Assembly (NCBI GenBank): GCA_018432565.1
Contig: JAHDSS010000369.1
Coordinates: 1-10,767, forward strand
Source: Kiritimatiellia bacterium
GTDB taxonomy: Bacteria; Verrucomicrobiota; Kiritimatiellia; CAIQIC01; Lenti-01
Length of the DNA stretch: 10,767 nucleotides
Direction: 5' to 3'
Part shown: positions 1-7,333 of the stretch, one piece after another
Position numbering within the stretch: position 1 is the stretch's first letter
How the letters are laid out: the number at the start of each line of letters is the position of its first letter
Program-made: the position numbers and the translations under genes
Notes under the pieces: generated by a model
The model's input: the letters and a program-made list of their open reading frames with translations, nothing else
What the model was told of the DNA's origin: nothing
Database searches by the model: none

Positions 1-342
1 CACGTTGCGTCCGCTGCCGTTTTCCAGGATCAGTTCGGAGGCCTTGACTTCCCGGCAGGCGGATTCATCCACGTCCTGCAGGGAATTGAGGGCGGCCATG
101 CCCATGGCGGCCTCGAACAGGCTGTCCGAGCGGGCGAGGCCGACCAGCGCTTCCGCCGACTGCTCCAGGAGCCGGCCGGGGGCCCGCACCATGGGGGGGG
201 GCTGCCGCAGGGCGTCGCGCGGCAGGCTGGCGGCGAGTCCGCAGCGGCGGGTCAGCACGGCGGTATGAAAAACACCCAGCCGGATGTCGCGCACCGGGGC
301 GTCGAAATCCAGGGTGGCGATCAGTCGGTCCAGCAGAGTCAT
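1..342 (-). CDS. DUF4213/DUF364 family protein (putative heavy-metal chelation), N-terminal part only
   Basis: The reading frame starts at ATG 342 and stays open to the left edge, giving the first 114 residues. Visible family features are VRDIRLGVFHTAVL (residues 17-30), the CGLAASL segment (34-40) and a helix with SLFEAAMGMAALNSL (74-88). The fragment ends at GSGRNV (109-114), just where the N-terminal DUF4213 domain normally passes into the Rossmann-like DUF364 domain. The family is annotated as putative heavy-metal chelation; the biochemical role is not established and the metal ligands would lie off the window. The start is 13 bp after the kinase stop, with only a weak purine-rich stretch (GAAAGA) before it, so co-transcription with the kinase is likely. 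A run of nine C on the coding strand encodes three prolines (48-50). Family assignment is by motif recognition. Confidence 0.75.
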   Translation of the reverse strand, partial: MTLLDRLIATLDFDAPVRDIRLGVFHTAVLTRRCGLAASLPRDALRQPPPMVRAPGRLLEQSAEALVGLARSDSLFEAAMGMAALNSLQDVDESACREVKASELILENGSGRNV

Positions 343-355
343 GGCAGGCGGTCTT

Positions 356-2656
356 TCAGCGGGAACCCAGCAGATGGTAGAGCAGGTTGTTGGCGACGGG
401 CTGGGGCAGAAGCAGGATGGAACGGAACAGCGGGACGGGGTTGGACTCGTCGGTGAAATCAGCGACTTCGGAATCGATGCGCAGGGTGCCTTCGCCGCGC
501 AGGGTGTTGTGGTGGGCGCGGACGTCGCCCTGGTCGGGCAGGGTGCGGCCGGTGACGAAATCCATGATTTTGGAGACGCTGGAAAAGGCGAGGGGGGAGG
601 ATTGAAGAGGGGGGGCGGGGGTTTCGTCGAGAAGCTGGACGGCCACGAGCCGGTCTTCGGCGTCGGTGATCAGGCGCAGGTGGGGATAGGCGGGCATGCC
701 GGGGCCGACGGCGCCGAGCTGTCCGGCGGGACCGGTCTGCTGGAAGAATCCGCCGTAGGGGAACGGGGCGCCTTCGATGGGGGTGCGGGGTTCCGTCGGG
801 AATTTCAAGAGGCGGCGGGCGTCGGACAGGTTCATCAGGGCCCGGAGCGGTCCATGCAGGTAGAGGCCGGCCTGGACGCGGGTGTCCGGGGAGGGTTGGG
901 CGATGGCGGAGAGCAGCAGGATGAATTCCGTGGTTTCCGGGCGGTCCACCGGTGCGGGCAGGGTGTCCCAGGCGTAGCCGTACTGCGCGTGGCGCTGGGC
1001 GAAGGGATCGGCGGGATCGTAGTCGGGGATGGGATAGGGGGCGAGGTCGGCGTGGCGTTTCTTGGGGGCCAGGGCGTGCAGATTGCGTTTGGCCTCCGGG
1101 GTCCTGCGGGCGCGGCGCAGATCGTTGACCAGCTGGTAGCACTGGTTGGCATAGAGCGTGACGGGCACGCTGTCGGGGGCGTCCGGGCGGATGGTTTCAA
1201 ACAGCAGGGCCGCGTACTGGGCGTCGGCGATGAGGCCGGGGATCGCGGGGTCGGCGGGATCGGGCTCTTTCAGGAGGGCCTGATAGGCGGTGAGGGTATC
1301 ATTGAACAGGTTGGCGGCCTGGATGAAGCCGGGATGATTCCAAGCGCCGGGGGTGACGGTTCCGGTGCCGGCGGAGCGGGGCTCGGGCTCCGGCGGCGGT
1401 TCTTCGGGAGCCGGTTCCGCGGGGGGGGCATCCGCGGCGGCGTCGTCCGGCTCGCCAGTGGCGGGTTCGGGCGGTCGGGGGGCGGGAGGGACGGCCCGGC
1501 CCTGCAGCACGGCCTTGAACTGTTCGACGCGTTCGGGGTGGCTGCGGAAGGCGAAAAACCAGATGGCGCCCAGGACTCCGCCGAGAAAGGCCAGAAAGAG
1601 CAGGAAGCGGAGGCAGCCGCCTCCCCGGGAAGAGGCCGTCGCCGAGGCCGAGCCGCGTTTCTGCTGGCTGATCAGGGCTTCGTGGGAAGCGGAGATGGTG
1701 ATGGCCTTCTTGGCGGCGGCGGACAAATTGATGGTATTGGCCCGGGCCGCGGGCCGGTGCCGGGGATTGAGCAGGATGGTGCTTTCATCTTCCCCGGGAT
1801 ACGGGGGGAGGGGAGACTTGCCGGTTTTGATCTGGTGAATGTCCTTGAGCACCTCCGTCCAGTTCTGCTGGCGCTTGGCGGGATTCTTGGCGGTCATTTT
1901 GGCGAGCAGCCAGCCGTAGGCCACGGGCAGGCGCGGCAGCAGGTCGCAGGGATCGGGGAGGTAGTCGGATTGCTGGGCGTCGAGAATGTCCTGCAGCGAG
2001 CGGCCTTCGAAGGGCGGATTGCCCGTGAGCAGGTGGTAGAGGGAGAGGCCGAGCGAATAGATGTCGGAGCGGCAGTCGGGCTCCAGCCCTTCGATCTGCT
2101 CGGGGGCGATGTAGGAGGGGGTGCCTTCGATGTTCTCGCTGACATCGCGGGTGGCCGCCGCTCCGGCGATCCGGGCGAGGCCCAGGTCGGTGAGCTTGAC
2201 CGCGCCATCGGTGCCCAGCAGGATGTTGCCGGGCTTGATGTCGCAGTGGATCAGCGACGAGTCGCGCCAGACGGTGTCGAGGGCCCCGGCGATGATTTCC
2301 GCCAGCTTGAGGACCTGTCCGTGGGCCATGCGCTGGTTCTGCTGAATCCATTCCGCCAGATTGGTTCCGGCCACGTACTCCATGACGTAGTACAGCCAGC
2401 CTTCGTGCTCGCCGAAATCCAGGATGCTGACAATGGCGGCATGGGAGATTTGGGCGGCGGCGCGGGCTTCCTCCTGAAACTGAACGCGGGCCTCCTCGTC
2501 GGCCAGCAGCTTGGGCGAGAGGACCTTGATGGCGACCACGCGGTCGAGGGAGAGCTGGCGGGCCAGCCAGACCGTGGCCGTGCCGCCCGTGCCGAGGCGC
2601 TCCAGAAATTCATAGCCGGGCAGTTCGGGCCGGGAGCTTGGGCGGTCAGGTTCCAT
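356..2656 (-). CDS. Transmembrane Ser/Thr protein kinase (PknB-like) with a large extracytoplasmic C-terminal region
   Basis: A 766-residue protein. The cytoplasmic N-terminal kinase domain spans about residues 15-275: glycine loop LGTGGTATVW (21-30), VAIK with catalytic Lys44, helix-C Glu63, catalytic loop HCDIKPGN (137-144, Asp139, Asn144), metal-binding DLG (Asp157), APE (184-186) and SDIYSLG (197-203). All residues needed for catalysis are present. The loop has HCD instead of HRD and DLG instead of DFG, so it is a non-RD type. A basic/Ser juxtamembrane stretch precedes one membrane segment (about 350-370). A Pro/Glu/Ala-rich linker (about 389-430) then leads to a region of about 330 residues (436-766) that I cannot assign. 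By analogy with PknB receptors it could sense an envelope signal; that is inference. No Shine-Dalgarno sequence precedes ATG 2656. The downstream DUF4213 gene is probably in the same operon. The substrate is unknown. Confidence 0.93.
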   Translation of the reverse strand: MEPDRPSSRPELPGYEFLERLGTGGTATVWLARQLSLDRVVAIKVLSPKLLADEEARVQFQEEARAAAQISHAAIVSILDFGEHEGWLYYVMEYVAGTNLAEWIQQNQRMAHGQVLKLAEIIAGALDTVWRDSSLIHCDIKPGNILLGTDGAVKLTDLGLARIAGAAATRDVSENIEGTPSYIAPEQIEGLEPDCRSDIYSLGLSLYHLLTGNPPFEGRSLQDILDAQQSDYLPDPCDLLPRLPVAYGWLLAKMTAKNPAKRQQNWTEVLKDIHQIKTGKSPLPPYPGEDESTILLNPRHRPAARANTINLSAAAKKAITISASHEALISQQKRGSASATASSRGGGCLRFLLFLAFLGGVLGAIWFFAFRSHPERVEQFKAVLQGRAVPPAPRPPEPATGEPDDAAADAPPAEPAPEEPPPEPEPRSAGTGTVTPGAWNHPGFIQAANLFNDTLTAYQALLKEPDPADPAIPGLIADAQYAALLFETIRPDAPDSVPVTLYANQCYQLVNDLRRARRTPEAKRNLHALAPKKRHADLAPYPIPDYDPADPFAQRHAQYGYAWDTLPAPVDRPETTEFILLLSAIAQPSPDTRVQAGLYLHGPLRALMNLSDARRLLKFPTEPRTPIEGAPFPYGGFFQQTGPAGQLGAVGPGMPAYPHLRLITDAEDRLVAVQLLDETPAPPLQSSPLAFSSVSKIMDFVTGRTLPDQGDVRAHHNTLRGEGTLRIDSEVADFTDESNPVPLFRSILLLPQPVANNLLYHLLGSR

Positions 2657-2664
2657 GGCGGAGC

Positions 2665-2693
2665 ATTTTGAAACAAACGCCCCGGAAAGAAAA
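2665..2693 (-). promoter_or_regulatory. Weak candidate promoter for the kinase gene
   Basis: On the minus strand TTTTCT (2688-2693) and CAAAAT (2665-2670) are 17 bp apart. The -10-like hexamer ends 8 nt before the kinase ATG, the same distance as at the surA-like gene. The matches are poor (3 of 6 and 4 of 6). It is listed because the kinase start has no Shine-Dalgarno sequence. A promoter at the hairpin further upstream is an alternative. Confidence 0.25.
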
Positions 2694-2720
2694 CCGCTAA
2701 ATTCCGGCGCAGCTCACTCA

Positions 2721-2782
2721 ATTCTAAAATTCATTGGCTGACCCCTTTTCCCGAAAAGGGGTCAGCCAATGAATTTTAGAAT
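2721..2782. repeat. Long inverted repeat: perfect 29-nt arms, 4-nt loop
   Basis: Positions 2721-2749 are the exact reverse complement of 2754-2782, with loop CCCG (2750-2753). The outer arm parts are AT-rich, unlike the GC-rich surroundings; the inner part reads GGCTGACCCC against GGGGTCAGCC. It lies between the divergent kinase and tsaE genes, so it is not an ordinary 3' terminator for either. Each arm ends with TAGAAT pointing outward (2721-2726 on minus, 2777-2782 on plus), a 5 of 6 match to a -10 box, but no convincing -35 is spaced to it. It could be a REP/MITE-like mobile palindrome, a bidirectional regulatory site or a structured element. The rest of the 2657-2830 gap shows no gene. 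Confidence 0.9.
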
Positions 2783-2830
2783 CGGGGGGAAGATTGCGCG
2801 GGCGCGGGAAATGTGTGAGGGTGTGCGGCG

Positions 2831-3277
2831 ATGAACGCGAAGCGGGAACAGATCGAGACGGCATCGGCGGAGGAGACGCAGGCGCTGGCGGCGCGGCTGG
2901 AGGGGGAACTGCCGGACGGGGCGGTGCTGTGTCTGCACGGCGAGCTGGGGGCGGGCAAGACGTGTTTCGTGCAGGGGCTGGCCCGGGCGCTGGGTGTGCG
3001 GCGTCCGGTGGGGAGTCCGACGTTTACGCTGATCAATGAATACCGGGGGAAGCGGGGCCTGGCGCACATTGACCTGTACCGTCTGCGGGGGGCGGCCGAT
3101 GCCTTCGGGCTGGGGGTGGAGGAGTATCTGGAGCACTTTGACGGCATCGTGGCGATCGAATGGGCGGAGCGCCTGGGCGAGCTGCTGCCGGAGGCGTGCT
3201 GGCATGTGAGGCTGGAAGCCGGGACGGCCGGCGAGGCGTCGCGGAGGGTGACGGTGGAGAGGCCCGCGGCGGGATAA
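2831..3277 (+). CDS. tsaE: tRNA threonylcarbamoyladenosine biosynthesis ATPase TsaE
   Basis: A 148-residue protein, normal for TsaE (YjeE). TsaE is the ATPase that works with TsaB and TsaD in the cytoplasm to make N6-threonylcarbamoyladenosine at position 37 of ANN-decoding tRNAs. Visible motifs in order are Walker A GELGAGKT (37-44), the family signature SPTFTL (62-67), HIDLYRL (79-85) and the Walker B-like IEWAER (109-114), followed by LP (119-120). ATG 2831 is chosen because the protein then begins at the usual distance before the P-loop and GAGGG (2817-2821) lies 9 nt upstream. The gene is divergent from the kinase and converges on the DUF3999 gene, so it appears to be transcribed alone. 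Neither tsaB nor tsaD is visible here. The assignment is secure by motif. Confidence 0.96.
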   Translation: MNAKREQIETASAEETQALAARLEGELPDGAVLCLHGELGAGKTCFVQGLARALGVRRPVGSPTFTLINEYRGKRGLAHIDLYRLRGAADAFGLGVEEYLEHFDGIVAIEWAERLGELLPEACWHVRLEAGTAGEASRRVTVERPAAG

Positions 3278-3281
3278 GGCC

Positions 3282-4640
3282 TTATTCGTCGGTGCGGTCC
3301 GACGCCTTGAGCGCCCGGGCGAGCAGAATCAGCAGGGCCAGGGCGGCGAGCGCGAGCAGGGAGCCGAAGACGGCGGGCCGGGAAAAGAACCCGGCGATGG
3401 AGAAGCGCCGGCCGGGGATTTCGATTTCGCCGGCATCGGCCAGCGTCCAGCGCTCGGGGGCCAGGCCTTGTTCCAGGGCGGTGCGGATGGCATGGGTGTC
3501 GTACGAGGGGGCTTCCACGCGGTCCTGGCCGAAAGCGATTTGGTAGGCCGCGCCGGGATCGGCGAGCCACAGGAGGCGGTAAACGGGGCCGCGGGCCTGG
3601 ATGCCGGCGATGTCGAGGGGGGGATTGTCCTGGTTGCGCAGAATCAGCCGCAGCTCGGGGGCGCGGGTTTCATCGAATTCGATGGTCCGGTCGTCCCGGG
3701 CATAGCCGGGAAGATCCACGCGGGTCAGCTGGCGTCGGGCGATGGTGCGCCAGGATTTCTGTCCGCGAATCCAGTCGGGGGCCATGACGGTGGCGTCGCG
3801 CTGGAAGTTGCGGGCGGGGGTTTCGATTGTCAGGCGGGTCAGGGGCGCCATGCGGGTCTGGATGAGGATTTCGGTGGTTTGGGCGCCGGGGTTGTTTGTG
3901 ACCTCGAATCCGGCGTGGGGCCAATCCTGGAGGACGGGGCTGGCTTTGGCCATGGTGGTGGAGGTGCGCCAGAAGGAGATGCCCTGGATGCGAAAGGGGG
4001 TGCGGAGAAGGTCGAAGGCGCGGGAGGCGTCGCGTCCGCCTTCCTGGACCAGGCGGACGAGGGGCTGGGCGCGTTCTTCGGAGGCGTCGGAGATTTCGAT
4101 GGAGAAGTGCCGGCAGGCATTGGAGGGCAGGGCGATTTCGGTGCGGCGGATATCCATGTAGCGGGAGTAGTCGAAGATTTCGGCGTTTTCGACAAGGGTC
4201 TGCCAGGCCTGGCCGTCCGGGCTGCCGGAGACGCGGACGGTGCGGATGAAATCGCGGAGGGGGGTGCGGATGTCGAGGCCGTCGGGGGAGGGCTGTTTCT
4301 CGGCAAGGACGAAGCGGGCTTCGATGCGGTTGCCGGGGAGTTCGCGAAGCTCGGAGGGACTGGCGGCGATGACGGCGCGGGAGGTGCGCGGCTCGGTGGC
4401 GTAGAGGGGTTCGACGGTGCGGGGCCGTTCGACGCCGCTGTCATCGAAGAGGCGCAGGTCGGGAAATCCGTTGCGGGTGGCGGCCAGGAGGGGGGCGTCG
4501 AGCCGGACCTCGGCGAGGCGCGGGGAGGAGATGGGGCGGGATTCAATGCGCCGGGTGGCGGCGAAGTCGGCGGGGGCGGGGGCGGCGGGAAGGGAGGAAG
4601 CGCATCCGATGGCGGCGAGCAAACAGCAAATGATTTTCAT
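3282..4640 (-). CDS. DUF3999 family protein, exported and C-terminally membrane-anchored
   Basis: A 452-residue protein of unknown function. Residues 1-22 look like a short Sec signal peptide (MKIICCLLAAIGCASS, then PAAPAPAD). Cys13 follows AIG, a poor lipobox, so lipoprotein status is doubtful. The family pattern is visible in RLAEVRLDAP (41-50), DLRLFDDSG (61-69) and YMDIRRTEIALP (161-172). The stretch TVRVSGSPDGQAWQTL (134-149) resembles a discoidin-like beta-sandwich. A single membrane helix (about 425-441) near the C-terminus with a short charged tail (RALKASDRTDE) suggests a periplasmic domain anchored in the inner membrane. A strong Shine-Dalgarno GAGGAG sits 5 nt before ATG 4640. The gene lies 128 bp downstream of a DUF2339 gene on the same strand, a known genomic pairing, which supports the call. 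Its stop is 4 bp from the tsaE stop. Confidence 0.82.
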   Translation of the reverse strand: MKIICCLLAAIGCASSLPAAPAPADFAATRRIESRPISSPRLAEVRLDAPLLAATRNGFPDLRLFDDSGVERPRTVEPLYATEPRTSRAVIAASPSELRELPGNRIEARFVLAEKQPSPDGLDIRTPLRDFIRTVRVSGSPDGQAWQTLVENAEIFDYSRYMDIRRTEIALPSNACRHFSIEISDASEERAQPLVRLVQEGGRDASRAFDLLRTPFRIQGISFWRTSTTMAKASPVLQDWPHAGFEVTNNPGAQTTEILIQTRMAPLTRLTIETPARNFQRDATVMAPDWIRGQKSWRTIARRQLTRVDLPGYARDDRTIEFDETRAPELRLILRNQDNPPLDIAGIQARGPVYRLLWLADPGAAYQIAFGQDRVEAPSYDTHAIRTALEQGLAPERWTLADAGEIEIPGRRFSIAGFFSRPAVFGSLLALAALALLILLARALKASDRTDE

Positions 4641-4712
4641 GGCAACTCCTCAGCGGCGGGATTGATCCGGTCAGCACAATCAGCAGTTGGCTTTAACATA
4701 TCACAAAAACAA

Positions 4713-4737
4713 AATGTCAGTGCCTGACACTGACATT
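4713..4737 (-). terminator. Terminator-like palindrome after the DUF2339 gene (REP-like sequence possible)
   Basis: Positions 4713-4722 are the exact reverse complement of 4728-4737 with a 5-nt loop. Read on the minus strand, the 10-bp stem is followed at once by TTGTTTTTG, so it has the form of an intrinsic terminator 31 bp after the DUF2339 stop. The stem has only four G:C pairs, so termination may be partial. The TGTCAG/CTGACA motif and AT-rich flanks also resemble dispersed intergenic palindromes. If it terminates, DUF3999 needs its own promoter in the roughly 70 bp that follow; I could not identify one. Confidence 0.5.
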
Positions 4738-4768
4738 GTTGATAGGTGTGCAGGGGGGGCATGGGGGA

Positions 4769-7186
4769 TCATTTTTCGGGCGGGACGAATCGGGAGCGGT
4801 TGCGGAGGTAGAGGAGGGCGGCGAGGAACAGGAGAATGCCGAGGGCGAGGAAGGCGATGATGCGGTAGATGGCTTCAAGCCCGGCGAGATCGGCCAGGAA
4901 GACCTTGGCGACGGCGACGGTGAAGAGGGCGAGGCCGGCGTAGCGCAGTCCGCGGAGGCCGAAGCGGAGGCCGGCGACGAGAAGGGCGAGGGCGTAGAGG
5001 GCCCAGAGGAGAGTCAGGCCGCCGGCGCGCATGCCGGGCAGGAAGCGCTGCAGGACGGTGTGCAATTCGAAGGTCAGAAAGAGAAAGAGCAGGGCGAGGG
5101 CGGTGATGCCGGAAGCCGTCGCCAGGCGGCGGGCGGCGGCGGCTGGGCGAAGCCGGAAGAACAGGAAGGCGAGGAGTCCGGTGCACAGGGCGAAGTCCAT
5201 GGCGCGGATGCCGGCGAGCAGCGGGGTCCAGTCGCGGACATAGAGCAGTCGTTCGAAGCTGGGGCCCCACAGGGGCATGTCGAGGAAGAGGAGCTTGAAG
5301 AGGAAGGCGGCGGCGGCGAGGCCGGTCAGGGTTCGCAGGCCGGGGGAGCCGTGGCGGCGGAACAGGGCGAGCAGGAACAGGCCGAGGGCCAGCCAGAGAA
5401 CGGACAGCGAGGGCATGGCGAAGGCGGGCCAGAAGAAATCGAAGGTCCGGTAGAATTCAATATGCAGGCAGACGAAGAGGAGGCCGATGGCCAGGGCGGC
5501 GACGAGCGCGGGGACAGAGCCTCCGGCCGGGTCGCGGGGCAGGTCGTTGGCGCGTCCGACGGACCGCGGGGAGGCGGCGGGCGGGTTGCGCAGAATGCGC
5601 CAGGCGCCGCCGAGGGCGGCGATGGGGCCGCCGATGACAAGCAGATGGCCGCCCAGCAGCGATGCATACGCCTGCCAGGTCAGATCGGCAGGCAGGGGCT
5701 GGCCGTACTGGCGGCCGAGGTCGAAGAACACCAGCCGCAGGAAGGCAATGGCATAGGCGCCGAGGGAGAGGGAGCGGAGGAACCGGCTGTCGAGCCTGGC
5801 GGCCAGCCACAGCATGACCAGCCCCTGGAGGGACCAGCTCAGGGTGATCCATTCCTTGGAGAGCGCGAGCGGCGGAACCAGGACGGCGAAAAACGCGGCG
5901 AGGGCGAAAAACGACATCAGCAGGCCGCGGTCCTGGCGGTGAGCGGCCAGAAAGCGATAGACCAGCAGCACGTAGAACGCGGCGAGGGCCAGCGCGAGCA
6001 CGGCGGCGGCGCGGGACGAGTGGGCGGTGGTGATGACGCCGTGGCCCAGCCCGAAGAACAGGCCGCCGTTGGCCAGGGTGCCGAGAACTTCCAGCAGGGT
6101 GGCTTGTTCGCGGCGGACCAGGTTGTAGAGGACCATGGCGGCGGTGAAGAGCAGGAAGAAGGCGGCGAGAAACGGCATGACCACCGGGAAATCGGCGGCG
6201 GTGAAGTCGCGGGCGACGGCGAGCGCGGCGAGGCTGTAGGTCAGCAGCATGGCCAGGTGGTTGAGCAGCGGCCAGTGGCGTTTCCGGGAGATGCCGAGCA
6301 CCCCGAATCCCAGCAGGAGGAGATAGCCGAACAGGCCGGCGAAATTCGGTTCGCCGGTGGACAGCAGGACGGGGGTGGCGTAGCCGCCCAGAATGCCGAG
6401 GACGGCGACCAGCAGGGAGTTGAAGCGGATGGCGAAGAGGCCCGCGCAGAGGGTGACGAGGGCCATGAAGGCGAAGGCGGGGAGCGGACCGATCAGGCGG
6501 TAGAAAGAGAACGAGGCGAACCCGCTGAAGTAGAGGACGGCGAAGCCGCCGCCGAGAAGACCCTGGCCGAGGAGATGATAGGCCCGGCCCAGCAGGCGGG
6601 TTCCCGCGGTCAGCATGGCGATGCCGGTGAATATGCTGAGCACGACGCGCGCGTGCGGGCCGAGCAATCCGTGGTCCATGGAGTATTTCAGGAAGAACCC
6701 GATGCCGATGACAAACACCACGACGGCCAGGCGGATAAGCCAGGTGGTGGCGAGGGCGAATTCCCACGAGACGCCGGTGGGCTGGAATTCCTCGTTGATG
6801 ATGATCCAGTTCCAGATGCGCCGGAGGGTGCGGAGGGTTTTTTCCTGGAGAGGCGAAGGCGGAGCCGCGGGGCGGGGGGGCGGAGCGGGGACGGCCGCCG
6901 GCACCGCCGGAGCGGACGGAGCCGGTGCGGGAGAAGGGGCGGGCGGCGCGACGGCTCTGGCGGGGGCCGCCGGCGGCGGGGTCGGGTGCGGTGCCGCCGG
7001 TGCGGCGGGGGAAGACGGGGCGTCCGCCTTCAGTCGGGCGGTCAGGCGGTCCATGCGGGAGAGCAGGCTGTTCAGGAGGGTTTGCTGGTGCTGTTGCGTG
7101 CTGCGCACCGACAGAAGCAGGACCAGGATCCAGACGGGCACAATGACCAGAATGAACACGGCCAGCATGACGAGCAGTACTTCCAT
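4769..7186 (-). CDS. DUF2339 family polytopic membrane protein
   Basis: An 805-residue integral membrane protein, the usual size for DUF2339. Order of parts: first membrane helix (about 4-27); a short Gln/Leu/Arg-rich, coiled-coil-like helix (30-53); a Pro/Ala linker (54-113); an amphipathic segment with WNWIIINEE (125-133); then many closely packed hydrophobic helices to the end. Family-like sequence includes [20 protein letters not shown] (147-166) and [11 protein letters not shown] (167-177), and later a [15 protein letters not shown] stretch. The C-terminus [11 protein letters not shown] is short and charged. The function is unknown; partnership with the downstream DUF3999 protein in an envelope complex is inference from gene order. 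AGGAG lies about 8 nt before ATG 7186. A candidate promoter lies in the 147-bp gap after pdxA, so it may be expressed separately from the surA-like/pdxA operon. Confidence 0.87.
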   Translation of the reverse strand: MEVLLVMLAVFILVIVPVWILVLLLSVRSTQQHQQTLLNSLLSRMDRLTARLKADAPSSPAAPAAPHPTPPPAAPARAVAPPAPSPAPAPSAPAVPAAVPAPPPRPAAPPSPLQEKTLRTLRRIWNWIIINEEFQPTGVSWEFALATTWLIRLAVVVFVIGIGFFLKYSMDHGLLGPHARVVLSIFTGIAMLTAGTRLLGRAYHLLGQGLLGGGFAVLYFSGFASFSFYRLIGPLPAFAFMALVTLCAGLFAIRFNSLLVAVLGILGGYATPVLLSTGEPNFAGLFGYLLLLGFGVLGISRKRHWPLLNHLAMLLTYSLAALAVARDFTAADFPVVMPFLAAFFLLFTAAMVLYNLVRREQATLLEVLGTLANGGLFFGLGHGVITTAHSSRAAAVLALALAAFYVLLVYRFLAAHRQDRGLLMSFFALAAFFAVLVPPLALSKEWITLSWSLQGLVMLWLAARLDSRFLRSLSLGAYAIAFLRLVFFDLGRQYGQPLPADLTWQAYASLLGGHLLVIGGPIAALGGAWRILRNPPAASPRSVGRANDLPRDPAGGSVPALVAALAIGLLFVCLHIEFYRTFDFFWPAFAMPSLSVLWLALGLFLLALFRRHGSPGLRTLTGLAAAAFLFKLLFLDMPLWGPSFERLLYVRDWTPLLAGIRAMDFALCTGLLAFLFFRLRPAAAARRLATASGITALALLFLFLTFELHTVLQRFLPGMRAGGLTLLWALYALALLVAGLRFGLRGLRYAGLALFTVAVAKVFLADLAGLEAIYRIIAFLALGILLFLAALLYLRNRSRFVPPEK

Positions 7187-7238
7187 TGCGCTTCTCCTGT
7201 GAACGGCCGGGCCAGGGGCCGGCGCGTTTCAAGGAAAA

Positions 7239-7267
7239 AGGATAGGGCAACGGCCGGACGGAGACAA
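7239..7267 (-). promoter_or_regulatory. Candidate sigma70-type promoter for the DUF2339 gene
   Basis: On the minus strand TTGTCT (7262-7267) and TATCCT (7239-7244) are exactly 17 bp apart, each matching the consensus at 4 of 6 positions. The expected start near 7232 would give a leader of about 45 nt containing the AGGAG ribosome binding site. The -35 overlaps one arm of a 6-bp inverted repeat (7265-7270 with 7281-7286). I found no clear terminator after pdxA, so read-through from pdxA is also possible. Confidence 0.4.
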
Positions 7268-7333
7268 TCCCGCAGACGTTTGGATTGCGTTATGGCAGGC
7301 CGGGGTTTGCGGGCGTGCCGCGGCCGGGCGGAT

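Noticed and set aside
284..2671. Plus-strand open frame of 795 codons opposite the kinase gene
   Set aside because: It lies in exact codon register with the minus-strand kinase, where stops would need TTA, CTA or TCA codons, which are rare in GC-rich genes. Its translation is Gly/Val-rich with no domain, while the minus strand has a full kinase.
3468..4727. Plus-strand open frame of 419 codons opposite the DUF3999 gene
   Set aside because: It is codon-register antisense to a gene with a signal peptide, a strong Shine-Dalgarno sequence and a family match; the translation is Gly/Ala-rich without any motif.
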